Below, one piece after another: positions 51,657 through 60,083 of a stretch of 64,000 bases of DNA (position 1 is its first letter; each line of letters begins with the position of its first letter). The notes below the pieces were generated by a model. It searched no databases and was not told the origin of the DNA. It was given only the letters and a program-made list of their open reading frames with translations. The stretch is from positions 1 through 64,000 of the forward strand of contig NZ_LQPH01000180.1 of assembly GCF_002102255.1 (NCBI RefSeq), given 5' to 3'. The stretch comes from Mycobacterium nebraskense (GTDB taxonomy: Bacteria; Actinomycetota; Actinomycetes; Mycobacteriales; Mycobacteriaceae). Both the position numbers and the translations under genes were made by a program.

Positions 51657-53405
51657 GTGCGAAAGCACCAGCAATCCGCCACTAAGCACCTCTTCGTCAG
51701 CGGGGGTGTCGCTTCCTCGCTGGGTAAGGGTCTTACCGCCAGCAGCCTCGGCCAACTCCTGACGGCCCGCGGGTTGTACGTGACGATGCAGAAGCTCGAT
51801 CCGTACCTCAACGTGGACCCAGGCACGATGAACCCGTTCCAGCACGGCGAGGTGTTCGTCACCGAGGACGGCGCCGAGACCGACCTCGATGTAGGTCACT
51901 ACGAGCGGTTCCTGGATCGCGACCTGTCCGGCTCGGCGAATGTTACGACGGGGCAAGTGTATTCGACCGTGATCGCCAAGGAACGGCGCGGCGAATACCT
52001 CGGCGACACCGTTCAGGTCATCCCGCACATCACCGACGAGATCAAGCGGCGGATCAAGGCGATGGCCGAGCCGGACGCCCAGGGTAACCGCCCGGACGTG
52101 GTCATCACCGAAATCGGCGGCACCGTGGGCGATATCGAGTCGCAGCCGTTCCTGGAGGCGGCGCGGCAGGTCCGCCACGACCTGGGACGGGAAAACGTCT
52201 TCTTTCTGCACGTCTCGCTGGTGCCGTACCTGGCGCCGTCGGGCGAACTCAAGACCAAGCCCACCCAGCACTCGGTGGCCGCGCTGCGCAGCATCGGTAT
52301 CACCCCGGACGCGCTGGTCCTGCGCTGCGACCGGGACGTCCCCGAAGCGCTGAAGAACAAGATCGCGCTGATGTGTGACGTCGATATCGACGGCGTCATC
52401 TCCACCCCGGACGCGCCGTCGATCTATGACATCCCGAAGCGGCTGCACCGCGAGGAACTCGACGCCTATGTGGTCCGTCGGCTCAACCTGCCGTTCCGCG
52501 ACGTCGACTGGACCGAGTGGGACGACCTGCTGCGCAGGGTGCACGAGCCGCACGAGACCGTGCGAATTGCTTTGGTGGGCAAGTACGTTGAGCTCTCCGA
52601 CGCCTACCTGTCGGTCACCGAGGCGCTGCGCGCCGGTGGCTTCAAGCACTACGCCAAGGTGGAGATGCAATGGGTCGCCTCCGACGACTGCGAGACCGCG
52701 GCGGGCGCGGCGGCGGCGCTGGGCGACGTGCACGGCGTGCTGATTCCGGGCGGCTTCGGCATCCGCGGGATCGAGGGCAAGATCGGCGCCGTCCGGTACG
52801 CGCGGGCGCGCGGGCTGCCGGTGCTGGGGCTGTGCCTGGGACTGCAATGCATCGTGATCGAGGCCGCGCGCTCGGCGGGGCTCACCCAGGCCAACTCGGC
52901 CGAATTCGATCCCGACACACCGGATCCCGTCATTTCCACGATGGCCGACCAGGTCGACGCCGTGGCGGGCCAGGCCGATCTGGGCGGCACCATGCGGCTG
53001 GGTGCCTACCCCGCCGTGCTGCAGCCGGGATCGATCGTTGCCGAGGCGTACGGCGCCACGCAGGTGTCGGAGCGGCACCGGCACCGCTACGAGGTCAACA
53101 ACGCCTACCGCGACAAGATCGCCGAGAGCGGCCTGCGGTTCTCCGGAACCTCGCCCGACGGGCATCTGGTGGAGTTCGTGGAATACCCGCCGGAGGTGCA
53201 CCCGTTCATCGTCGGGACCCAGGCCCACCCGGAACTGAAGAGCCGGCCCACCCGACCGCACCCGCTGTTCGTCGCGTTCGTTGGTGCGGCCATCGACTAC
53301 AAGGCCGGCGAGTTGTTGCCGATGGACATCTCCGAGCAGTCGCCCAACGGCAATCACCAGGACAGCGCGGAGCGGACGCTACCTGAGCCCGCGACCCGTG
53401 GCTGA
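51657..53405 (+). CDS. pyrG: CTP synthase
   Basis: 582 residues from GTG 51657, behind CGGAGG. The N-terminal synthase domain starts with KHLFVSGGVASSLGKGLTAS (ATP-binding), followed by QKLDPYLNVDPGTMNPFQHGEVFVTEDG. The glutaminase domain has the nucleophile Cys in GLCLGLQ and the His-Glu pair in TQAHPELKSRPTRPHPLF. It makes CTP from UTP and glutamine. The last residues overlap the start of the NUDIX gene by 8 bases. Confidence 0.97.
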   Translation: MRKHQQSATKHLFVSGGVASSLGKGLTASSLGQLLTARGLYVTMQKLDPYLNVDPGTMNPFQHGEVFVTEDGAETDLDVGHYERFLDRDLSGSANVTTGQVYSTVIAKERRGEYLGDTVQVIPHITDEIKRRIKAMAEPDAQGNRPDVVITEIGGTVGDIESQPFLEAARQVRHDLGRENVFFLHVSLVPYLAPSGELKTKPTQHSVAALRSIGITPDALVLRCDRDVPEALKNKIALMCDVDIDGVISTPDAPSIYDIPKRLHREELDAYVVRRLNLPFRDVDWTEWDDLLRRVHEPHETVRIALVGKYVELSDAYLSVTEALRAGGFKHYAKVEMQWVASDDCETAAGAAAALGDVHGVLIPGGFGIRGIEGKIGAVRYARARGLPVLGLCLGLQCIVIEAARSAGLTQANSAEFDPDTPDPVISTMADQVDAVAGQADLGGTMRLGAYPAVLQPGSIVAEAYGATQVSERHRHRYEVNNAYRDKIAESGLRFSGTSPDGHLVEFVEYPPEVHPFIVGTQAHPELKSRPTRPHPLFVAFVGAAIDYKAGELLPMDISEQSPNGNHQDSAERTLPEPATRG

Positions 53406-54021
53406 ACACCTTTTCGAGACGGCGGCATCCGAAACCCTGTACGCGGGGAAGATTTTCGCGCTGCGCAGTGACCAGGTCCGCATGCCGGGCGGTTCCACCG
53501 CGGTTCGCGAGGTCGTCGAGCACTACGGGGCCGTCGCCGTTGTGGCGTTGAACGCGGACAACGACATCGCGATGGTCTATCAATACCGCCATGCGTTCGG
53601 TCGGCGGTTGTGGGAGCTTCCGGCCGGGTTGCTCGATGTGGTGGGGGAGCCACCACAGGAGACGGCGGTCCGGGAGCTCCAAGAGGAGGTCGGCCTGCAG
53701 GCCGGCACGTGGCAGGTGCTGGTCGACCTCAATTCCGCACCGGGCTTCAGCGACGAATCGGTGCGGGTGTATCTGGCCACCGAGCTGACCGAAGTGGCGC
53801 GGCCGGAGGCGCATCACGAGGAAGCCGACATGACCATGCGTTGGTTTCCCGTCGCCGAGGCGGTCCGCCAGGTGTTCAGCGGCGAAATCGTGAATTCCAT
53901 TGCCATTGCCGGGATTTTGGCCGCTCACGCGGTAACCGAAGGGGTCGCGGAGCCGCGGCCGGTGGACAGTCCCTGGCCCGACAAGCCCACGGCGTTCGCC
54001 GCGCGCAAGGCCGCGCAATGA
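53398..54021 (+). CDS. NUDIX hydrolase, ADP-ribose pyrophosphatase type (Rv1700-like)
   Basis: 207 residues from GTG 53398. The NUDIX box reads GEPPQETAVRELQEEVG with the catalytic REL.EE core (about residues 81-97), preceded by WELPAGLLD. This subgroup hydrolyses ADP-ribose; the M. tuberculosis enzyme was shown to do so. It overlaps pyrG by 8 bases and the recombinase gene by 4, so it is tightly co-expressed with them. Confidence 0.92.
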   Translation: MAEHLFETAASETLYAGKIFALRSDQVRMPGGSTAVREVVEHYGAVAVVALNADNDIAMVYQYRHAFGRRLWELPAGLLDVVGEPPQETAVRELQEEVGLQAGTWQVLVDLNSAPGFSDESVRVYLATELTEVARPEAHHEEADMTMRWFPVAEAVRQVFSGEIVNSIAIAGILAAHAVTEGVAEPRPVDSPWPDKPTAFAARKAAQ

Positions 54022-54959
54022 CCACGGTGGCCCTGGACTCACAAGTGCAGGGCTACCTCGACCACCTCACGATCGAGCGGGGCGTCGCGGCGAACACCCT
54101 CAGCTCCTATCGCCGCGATCTGCGCCGCTACACCAAGCACTTGTCGGACCGCGGAATTCACGACCTGGCCAAGGTGGGCGAGGACGACGTGAGCGAGTTC
54201 CTGGTCGCGCTGCGCCGCGGCGACCCCGACTCAGGGACCGCGGCCCTGTCCGCGGTATCGGCGGCGCGGGCCCTGATCGCGGTGCGCGGCCTGCACCGGT
54301 TCGCCGCCGCCGAGGGGCTTGCCGAGCTGGACGTGGCGCGGGCCGTGCGGCCGCCCACACCGGGGCGGCGGCTCCCCAAGAGCCTGACCATCGACCAGGT
54401 GCTCGCCCTGCTGGAAGGCGCGGGCGGCGACAGCGCGTCCGACGGCCCGCTCACGCTGCGCAACCGGGCGCTGCTGGAACTCCTGTACTCCACCGGGGCG
54501 CGTATCTCCGAGGCCGTCGGCCTCGACGTCGACGACATCGACACCCGGGCCAGGTCGGTGCTGCTGCGCGGCAAGGGCGGCAAGCAGCGGCTGGTGCCGA
54601 TCGGGCGGCCCGCCGTGCAGGCGTTGGACGCCTATCTGGTGCGCGGCCGCCCGGACCTGGCCCGTCGCGGCCGCGGGACACCGGCCATCTTCCTCAATGT
54701 GCGCGGCGGGCGGCTGTCGCGGCAAAGCGCGTGGCAGGTGCTGCAGGACGCCGCCGCACGCGCCGGGATCACCTCGGGTGTGTCGCCGCACATGCTGCGG
54801 CACTCCTTCGCGACCCACCTGCTCGAGGGCGGCGCCGACGTGCGGGTGGTTCAGGAGTTGCTGGGGCACGCCTCGGTGACGACGACGCAGATCTACACGA
54901 TGGTCACCGTGCACGCGCTGCGCGAGGTGTGGGCCGGAGCCCATCCGCGGGCGCAGTAA
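54018..54959 (+). CDS. xerD: tyrosine recombinase XerD
   Basis: 313 residues from ATG 54018, overlapping the NUDIX stop by 4 bases. The N-terminal SAM-like domain (about 10-95) is followed by the catalytic domain with Arg in STGARISEAVGL, Lys in LRGKGGKQRLVPIG, HMLRHSFATHLL, the second His in LLGHASVTTTQ and the Tyr nucleophile in TQIYTMV. With XerC it resolves chromosome dimers at dif. It belongs to the same operon region as the parA-scpAB segregation genes, 1.2 kb away. Confidence 0.95.
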   Translation: MTTVALDSQVQGYLDHLTIERGVAANTLSSYRRDLRRYTKHLSDRGIHDLAKVGEDDVSEFLVALRRGDPDSGTAALSAVSAARALIAVRGLHRFAAAEGLAELDVARAVRPPTPGRRLPKSLTIDQVLALLEGAGGDSASDGPLTLRNRALLELLYSTGARISEAVGLDVDDIDTRARSVLLRGKGGKQRLVPIGRPAVQALDAYLVRGRPDLARRGRGTPAIFLNVRGGRLSRQSAWQVLQDAAARAGITSGVSPHMLRHSFATHLLEGGADVRVVQELLGHASVTTTQIYTMVTVHALREVWAGAHPRAQ

Positions 54960-55017
54960 TTGGGATTGGTAGCAAAGCGACGGCGACAGAGTCGTCAACA
55001 TGGCACAGGACCACTCG

Positions 55018-55335
55018 ATGAAGAAGAAAATTGCCGGGGCGCTGCTATCGGGCGGCCTCGCGATCACCGGATTGGGGTTCGCCGCGGCGACCGCTCACGC
55101 GGACAACGGTCCGCACCATTGGTGCCCAGGGCAACGTCACGATCCCCCCACGGGGCCGGGCGACGTCGTTTGGGACTGGAACGTCTGCCACACCTTTTAC
55201 TTCACCAACTATGGGATGGGCAACGTCGTCACCTCTTACAACGGCAAGATTGCTCCCGTTTGGGACGGCGACAACCCGCCGCCGGAAGCCATTACGCCCA
55301 GACAATGCCCACCGATCGCGTTCATGTGCCCGTAG
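55018..55335 (+). CDS. small secreted protein of unknown function
   Basis: 105 residues from ATG 55018 (an upstream ATG at 55000 is less well spaced from AGGA). A signal peptide (KKKIAGALLSGGLAITGLG, cleavage near AHADN) is followed by a mature region with HHWCPGQ, WDWNVCHTFYFTNYGMGNV and a C-terminal Cys-Pro pair (QCPPIAFMCP), giving four cysteines. This matches a group of short Cys-containing exported proteins found in many mycobacteria. It takes the place of Rv1702c, a 13E12-repeat gene, in the M. tuberculosis order. Confidence 0.75.
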   Translation: MKKKIAGALLSGGLAITGLGFAAATAHADNGPHHWCPGQRHDPPTGPGDVVWDWNVCHTFYFTNYGMGNVVTSYNGKIAPVWDGDNPPPEAITPRQCPPIAFMCP

Positions 55336-55340
55336 GCCCG

Positions 55341-56093
55341 TCAACCCAAGCGCTCGGACTCCAGCACCAGGTCCGCCACCAGCGACTGGTATTCCAGGTG
55401 CGTCTTGTGCTCGACGGTGTTCCATTGCTTGCCCTGCTGCTGACGCATGTACTCGCGGTACCTCGGCGCGCCAGGCACGCGGACGTTGTCGGCGACCACG
55501 ATCGCCCCCGAGCGCAGCCAGCCGCGCGCCATGATGCTTTGCAGGTCGTCCAGGTAGGCGTCCTTATCGTGGTCGAGAAACGCGAAGTCGAGGGTGCCGG
55601 ACGCGAACCCGTGCTGACTGCCCAGCGCTTCCAAGGTGCGTCCGCCGTCACCGATGGTGCCGACAACACACGTCACCCGGTCGGCCACGCCCGCGTGGGC
55701 CCATATCCGGCGGGCGTTGGCGGCGTTGGCCTCGGCCAGTTCGACGGAATACACGTGCGCGTTCGGGGCGGCCCGGGCGATGCGCAATGCGCCGTATCCG
55801 ACGTAGGTGCCCAACTCCAGCGCCACCGCCGGGTCGGCACGGCGCACCGCGGCGTCGAGGAGCTGCCCCTTCTCGTCGCCGACGTTGATCAGCATCGACT
55901 TCTCGTAGGCGAACTTGTCGATGGTGGCCAGCACATCGTCGGTATCGCCGGCCTTCGCGTTCCGCAGGACATAGTCCACCGCTGCGGCTTCGCGTCCGTC
56001 GCCGATCTGACCCGTCGTGGTGATGTTGTGCGCGCCCGTCGCCATTCGCCAGACCGACCATCGCAGCAGGGGAATCCGTCGCTTGAGGTCCAT
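55341..56093 (-). CDS. class I SAM-dependent O-methyltransferase (Rv1703c-like)
   Basis: 250 residues from ATG 56093. The fold of catechol O-methyltransferases is shown by YEKSMLINVGDEKGQLLD, the SAM motif ALELGTYVGYGALRIARAAP, VYSVELAEANAANARRIWAHAG, and the metal-binding residues in DFAFLDHDKDAY and VVADNV. Rv1703c is annotated as a catechol-O-methyltransferase. It methylates a catechol-like or other metabolite; the substrate is unknown. It is the only minus-strand gene between xerD and parA. The long frame upstream to 57179 is antisense to parA and not coding. Confidence 0.92.
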   Translation of the reverse strand: MDLKRRIPLLRWSVWRMATGAHNITTTGQIGDGREAAAVDYVLRNAKAGDTDDVLATIDKFAYEKSMLINVGDEKGQLLDAAVRRADPAVALELGTYVGYGALRIARAAPNAHVYSVELAEANAANARRIWAHAGVADRVTCVVGTIGDGGRTLEALGSQHGFASGTLDFAFLDHDKDAYLDDLQSIMARGWLRSGAIVVADNVRVPGAPRYREYMRQQQGKQWNTVEHKTHLEYQSLVADLVLESERLG

Positions 56094-56150
56094 AGGAACC
56101 CACGATAGGCCTGGGCGGGGCCCGGGCTCCATGGTGCTGATGAGGCTGGT

Positions 56151-57152
56151 GTGACGGGGCTTGCGAAAACTGGCCGCCACAAGGAATTTCCGCGCATATT
56201 GGCTGGTAAATTGCGTGCGGGTCGCCCGGTTTCCGCGCGCGTACCCGTTAGACTTTCGGTCGATGTTCACCTCCCGAACACCCCCGCCATGACTGAGCAG
56301 CCGGACAGCGGCGTCGAGCTCGGTCTGACCGGACGGCCGCCGCGGGCGATCCCGGAACCGCAGCCGCGCACCTCGCACGGCCCGGCCAAGGTCGTCGCGA
56401 TGTGCAACCAGAAGGGCGGCGTCGGGAAGACCACGTCGACCATCAACCTGGGTGCCGCCCTCGCCGAATACGGCCGGCGGGTGCTGCTGGTGGATATGGA
56501 CCCGCAGGGCGCGCTGTCCGCGGGGCTCGGCGTCCCGCACTACGAGCTGGACAAGACCATCCATAACGTGCTGGTCGAGCCGCGGGTGTCGATCGACGAC
56601 GTGCTGCTGCCGACGCGGGTCAAGTACATGGACCTGGTGCCCAGCAACATCGACTTGTCGGCAGCCGAGATCCAGCTGGTCAACGAGGTGGGCCGCGAAC
56701 AGACCCTGGGCCGGGCGTTGCATCCGGTGCTGGACCGTTACGACTACGTCCTGATCGACTGCCAGCCATCGCTGGGCTTGCTCACCGTGAACGGGCTGGC
56801 CTGCTCGGACGGTGTGGTAATCCCCACCGAATGCGAGTTCTTCTCGCTGCGCGGCCTGGCGCTGCTGACGGACACCGTCGACAAGGTGCGCGACCGGCTC
56901 AACCCGAAGCTGGAAATCAGCGGCATCCTGCTTACCCGGTACGACCCGCGCACCGTCAACTCGCGCGAAGTGATGGCCCGGGTGGTGGAACGGTTCGGCG
57001 ACCTGGTCTTCGACACCGTCATCACCCGAACCGTCCGATTCCCCGAGACCAGCGTGGCCGGCGAACCGATCACCACCTGGGCCCCACGCTCCACGGGTGC
57101 CGTCGCCTACCGCGCCCTGGCCCGCGAGTTCATCGACCGATTCGGCGCGTGA
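56151..57152 (+). CDS. ParA-family ATPase (Rv1708-like)
   Basis: Up to 333 residues. The deviant Walker A NQKGGVGKTTSTINLGAALAE, Walker B-like LLVDMDPQGALSAGL and the switch CQPSLGLLTVNGL are intact. GTG 56151 gives the longest form; the conserved RLSVDVHLPNTP segment argues that translation starts before the ATG at 56289, but the exact codon is unclear. It directly precedes scpA with a 4-base overlap. It is a second ParA of the chromosome-segregation type, distinct from the origin-proximal ParA, and acts with ScpA/ScpB. Confidence 0.88.
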   Translation: MTGLAKTGRHKEFPRILAGKLRAGRPVSARVPVRLSVDVHLPNTPAMTEQPDSGVELGLTGRPPRAIPEPQPRTSHGPAKVVAMCNQKGGVGKTTSTINLGAALAEYGRRVLLVDMDPQGALSAGLGVPHYELDKTIHNVLVEPRVSIDDVLLPTRVKYMDLVPSNIDLSAAEIQLVNEVGREQTLGRALHPVLDRYDYVLIDCQPSLGLLTVNGLACSDGVVIPTECEFFSLRGLALLTDTVDKVRDRLNPKLEISGILLTRYDPRTVNSREVMARVVERFGDLVFDTVITRTVRFPETSVAGEPITTWAPRSTGAVAYRALAREFIDRFGA

Positions 57153-57964
57153 CGGCCAGCGCGAACGGTGAGGCGCCACCCAAGAACGGTTTTCACGTCC
57201 GCCTGACCAACTTCGAGGGGCCGTTCGATCTGCTCCTGCAGCTGATCTTCGCCCACCGCCTCGACGTCACCGAGGTGGCGCTGCACCAGGTCACCGACGA
57301 CTTCATCGCCTACACCCGCGAGATCGGCTCCCAGCTGGACCTGGAGGAGACCACCGCGTTCCTGGTCGTCGCCGCGACCCTGCTCGACCTCAAGGCAGCC
57401 CGGTTGCTGCCGGCCGGGCAGATCGACGACGAAGAGGACCTGGCGCTGCTTGAGGTGCGCGACCTGCTGTTCGCCCGGCTGCTGCAGTACCGCGCGTTCA
57501 AACACGTCGCGGAGATGTTCGCCGAGCTGGAGGCCACCGCGCTGCGCAGCTATCCGCGCGCCGTGTCGCTGGAGGACCGGTTCACCGAACTGCTGCCGGA
57601 GGTGATGCTGGGCGTCGACGCCGAACGGTTCGCCCAGATCGCCGCGATCGCATTCAGCCCGCGTCCCGTGCCGACGGTGGCGATCGGTCACCTGCACGAG
57701 GTGCAGGTCTCGGTGCCCGAGCAGGCCAAGAAGCTGCTGGCGATCCTGGAGTCCCGCGGCAGCGGCCACTGGGCCACGTTCTCCGAGCTGGTCGCCGACT
57801 GCGAGGCGCCGATGGAGGTAGTCGGGCGCTTCCTGGCGCTGCTCGAGCTGTATCGGACCCGGGCGGTAGCATTCGACCAGTCGGAGCCGCTGGGTGTGCT
57901 CCAGATTTCTTGGACCGGGGAACGTCCGGCCAGCGAAGCTTTGGTAGAAGTGCGGGACGAGTAG
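57149..57964 (+). CDS. scpA: segregation and condensation protein A
   Basis: 271 residues from GTG 57149, overlapping parA by 4 bases. The kleisin pattern is present: FHVRLTNFEGPFDLLLQLIFAHRLDVTEVAL, then DLEETTAFLVVAATLLDLKAARLLP at the N-terminal domain, and a winged-helix end (FLALLELYRTRAVAFDQSEPLGVLQI). ScpA bridges the SMC heads and binds ScpB, organising the chromosome. The stop is followed immediately by scpB. Confidence 0.95.
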   Translation: MTASANGEAPPKNGFHVRLTNFEGPFDLLLQLIFAHRLDVTEVALHQVTDDFIAYTREIGSQLDLEETTAFLVVAATLLDLKAARLLPAGQIDDEEDLALLEVRDLLFARLLQYRAFKHVAEMFAELEATALRSYPRAVSLEDRFTELLPEVMLGVDAERFAQIAAIAFSPRPVPTVAIGHLHEVQVSVPEQAKKLLAILESRGSGHWATFSELVADCEAPMEVVGRFLALLELYRTRAVAFDQSEPLGVLQISWTGERPASEALVEVRDE

Positions 57965-58660
57965 ATGAGTGAAGAGATGCCGGACGTCGACCTTGACGTC
58001 GGCATTCCCGACATCGCCGAGGCCGCGCCCATGGACGCCGAGGAACTCGGCTCCGTGCTGGAGGCGCTGCTGCTGGTGGTCGACACCCCGGTCACCGCCG
58101 AGGCGCTGGGCGCGGCTACACAGCAACCCGTCTACCGGGTCACCGCGCGGCTGCAGCAGATGGCCGACGAACTCACCGGACGGGATAGCGGCATCGACCT
58201 GCGCCAGAACAGCGAGGGCTGGCGGATGTACACCCGCTCGCGGTTCGCGCCGTATGTGGAGAAGCTGCTGCTGGATGGCGCGCGGTCCAAGCTGACCCGG
58301 GCCGCGCTGGAAACGCTGGCGGTGGTGGCCTACCGCCAGCCGGTGACCCGGGCGCGGGTCAGCGCAGTCCGCGGCGTCAACGTGGACGCCGTCATGCGCA
58401 CGCTGTTGGCGCGCGGCCTGATCACCGAGGCCGGGGTCGACGACGACACCGGCGCGGTGACGTTCGCCACCACGGAGCTGTTCCTGGAGCGGTTGGGGCT
58501 GACGTCGCTCGCCGACCTTCCCGACATCGCCCCGCTGCTTCCCGACGTCGACACGATCGAGGACCTGAGCGAATCCCTGGACAGTGAGCCGCGTTTCATC
58601 AAACTCGCGGGCGGTCAGTCGTCCGAGCAGGCGCTGACGTTCGACGTGGACCAGGATTGA
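57965..58660 (+). CDS. scpB: segregation and condensation protein B
   Basis: 231 residues. Two winged-helix domains: LGSVLEALLLVVDTPVTAEALGAA and RAALETLAVVAYRQPVTRARVSAVRGVNVDAVMRTLLARGLI, the latter being the family signature. An acidic N-terminus (PDVDLDVG) and C-terminus flank them. It dimerises and binds ScpA. It begins directly after the scpA stop and its stop overlaps the start of the pseudouridine synthase gene (TGATG). Confidence 0.95.
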   Translation: MSEEMPDVDLDVGIPDIAEAAPMDAEELGSVLEALLLVVDTPVTAEALGAATQQPVYRVTARLQQMADELTGRDSGIDLRQNSEGWRMYTRSRFAPYVEKLLLDGARSKLTRAALETLAVVAYRQPVTRARVSAVRGVNVDAVMRTLLARGLITEAGVDDDTGAVTFATTELFLERLGLTSLADLPDIAPLLPDVDTIEDLSESLDSEPRFIKLAGGQSSEQALTFDVDQD

Positions 58661-59403
58661 TGGTCGAGACTGAAGGGATCCGCCTGCAAAAGGTGTTGTC
58701 CCAAGCTGGAATTGCGTCGCGGCGGGCCGCCGAGAAGTTGATCATCGACGGCCGTGTCGAGGTTGACGGGCAGGTGGTGACCGAGTTGGGCACCAGGGTG
58801 GACCCCGACGCCTCGGTGATCCGCGTCGACGGCGCCAGGGTGGTCCTCGACGAGTCGCTGGTGTACCTGGCGCTGAACAAGCCGCGGGGCATGCACTCGA
58901 CCATGTCGGACGACCGTGGCCGGCCGTGCATCGGCGACCTGGTGGAACGCCGAGTGCGCGGCAACAAGAACCTCTTTCACGTCGGACGGTTGGACGCCGA
59001 CACCGAGGGGCTGATCCTGCTGACCAACGACGGCGAGCTGGCGCACCGGCTGATGCATCCCTCCCATGAGGTACCCAAGACGTACCTGGCGACGGTGACG
59101 GGGTCGGTGCCGCGCGGGGTGGGCAAGAAGCTCAAGGCCGGAATCGAATTGGACGACGGTCCGGCGCGCGTCGACGAATTCGCGGTGGTGGACGCCATTC
59201 CGGGCAAGACCCTGGTGCGGGTGGTGTTGCACGAAGGGCGCAATCGCATCGTGCGCCGGCTGCTGGCTGCCGCCGGCTTCCCCGTGGAGGCGCTGGTGCG
59301 CACTGACATCGGACCCGTGTCACTGGGCAAGCAGCGGCCGGGCAGCTTCCGGGCTCTGAGCCATGGCGAGGTCGGGCAGCTCTACAAGGCGGTCGGCCTG
59401 TGA
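58660..59403 (+). CDS. rluB: RluB-type 23S rRNA pseudouridine synthase (Rv1711-like)
   Basis: 247 residues from ATG 58660 (overlapping the scpB stop). An N-terminal S4 domain (IRLQKVLSQAGIASRRAAEKLI) is followed by the RsuA/RluB catalytic domain with the Asp in FHVGRLDADTEGLILLTNDGEL and the HEGRNRIVRRLLAAAGFPV segment. It makes a pseudouridine in 23S rRNA. The scpA-scpB-rluB-cmk-der order is widely conserved in bacteria. Confidence 0.93.
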   Translation: MVETEGIRLQKVLSQAGIASRRAAEKLIIDGRVEVDGQVVTELGTRVDPDASVIRVDGARVVLDESLVYLALNKPRGMHSTMSDDRGRPCIGDLVERRVRGNKNLFHVGRLDADTEGLILLTNDGELAHRLMHPSHEVPKTYLATVTGSVPRGVGKKLKAGIELDDGPARVDEFAVVDAIPGKTLVRVVLHEGRNRIVRRLLAAAGFPVEALVRTDIGPVSLGKQRPGSFRALSHGEVGQLYKAVGL

Positions 59404-60083
59404 ACGCTGTGACAGTGGCCATAGACGGCCCGGCGGGAACCGGAAAGTCTTCGGTATCAAGGGGATTGGCGCGTGCGCTGGGTGCGCGCTACCTGGACAC
59501 CGGGGCGATGTACCGGATGGTGACGCTGGCGGTACTGCGCGCGGGCGTCGACCCGGGCGACGCCGAGGCCGTCGGGCAGATCGGGTCTACCGCGCAGCTA
59601 GCGGTGGACTACCACCCCGAGGGCGACCGGTATTTCCTTGCCGGAGAGGATGTCTCGGCCGAGATCCGCGGCGACGAGGTGACCCGCGCGGTCTCGGCGG
59701 TGTCATCGGTCCCCGCCGTGCGCGCCCGCCTCGTCGGGATGCAGCGCACCATGGCCGAGGGACCCGGCAGCGTCGTCGTCGAGGGCCGCGACATCGGAAC
59801 CGTCGTCCTGCCCGACGCTCCCGTGAAGATCTTCCTGACCGCCTCGGCCGAAACCCGCGCGCGGCGCCGCAACGATCAGAACGTCGCGGCCGGGCTGGCC
59901 GACGACTACGACGCGGCGCTGGCCGACGTAGTACGCCGCGATCATCTGGATTCCACCCGAGCGGTATCGCCGCTGCGCGCCGCCTCGGACGCGGTGGTCG
60001 TCGACACCAGCGAGATGACCGAGGCGCAAGTGATCGAGCACCTGCTGGAGTTGGTCGAGCAGCGAAGCGGGGCGGTGCGGTGA
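59400..60083 (+). CDS. cmk: cytidylate kinase
   Basis: 227 residues from GTG 59400, overlapping the previous stop by 4 bases. Walker A is DGPAGTGKSSVSRGLA, then LDTGAMYRMV (CMP binding), EGRDIGTVVLPDA and RARRRNDQ of the lid, and RDHLDSTRAVSPLRAASDA. It phosphorylates CMP/dCMP. The gene is co-expressed with der by another 4-base overlap. Confidence 0.96.
   Translation: MNAVTVAIDGPAGTGKSSVSRGLARALGARYLDTGAMYRMVTLAVLRAGVDPGDAEAVGQIGSTAQLAVDYHPEGDRYFLAGEDVSAEIRGDEVTRAVSAVSSVPAVRARLVGMQRTMAEGPGSVVVEGRDIGTVVLPDAPVKIFLTASAETRARRRNDQNVAAGLADDYDAALADVVRRDHLDSTRAVSPLRAASDAVVVDTSEMTEAQVIEHLLELVEQRSGAVR

Noticed and set aside
55341..57179. 612-codon minus-strand open frame taken as one gene
   Set aside because: Only the last 250 codons are the methyltransferase, starting at ATG 56093. 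The upstream 360 codons are antisense to parA and have no protein-like composition.
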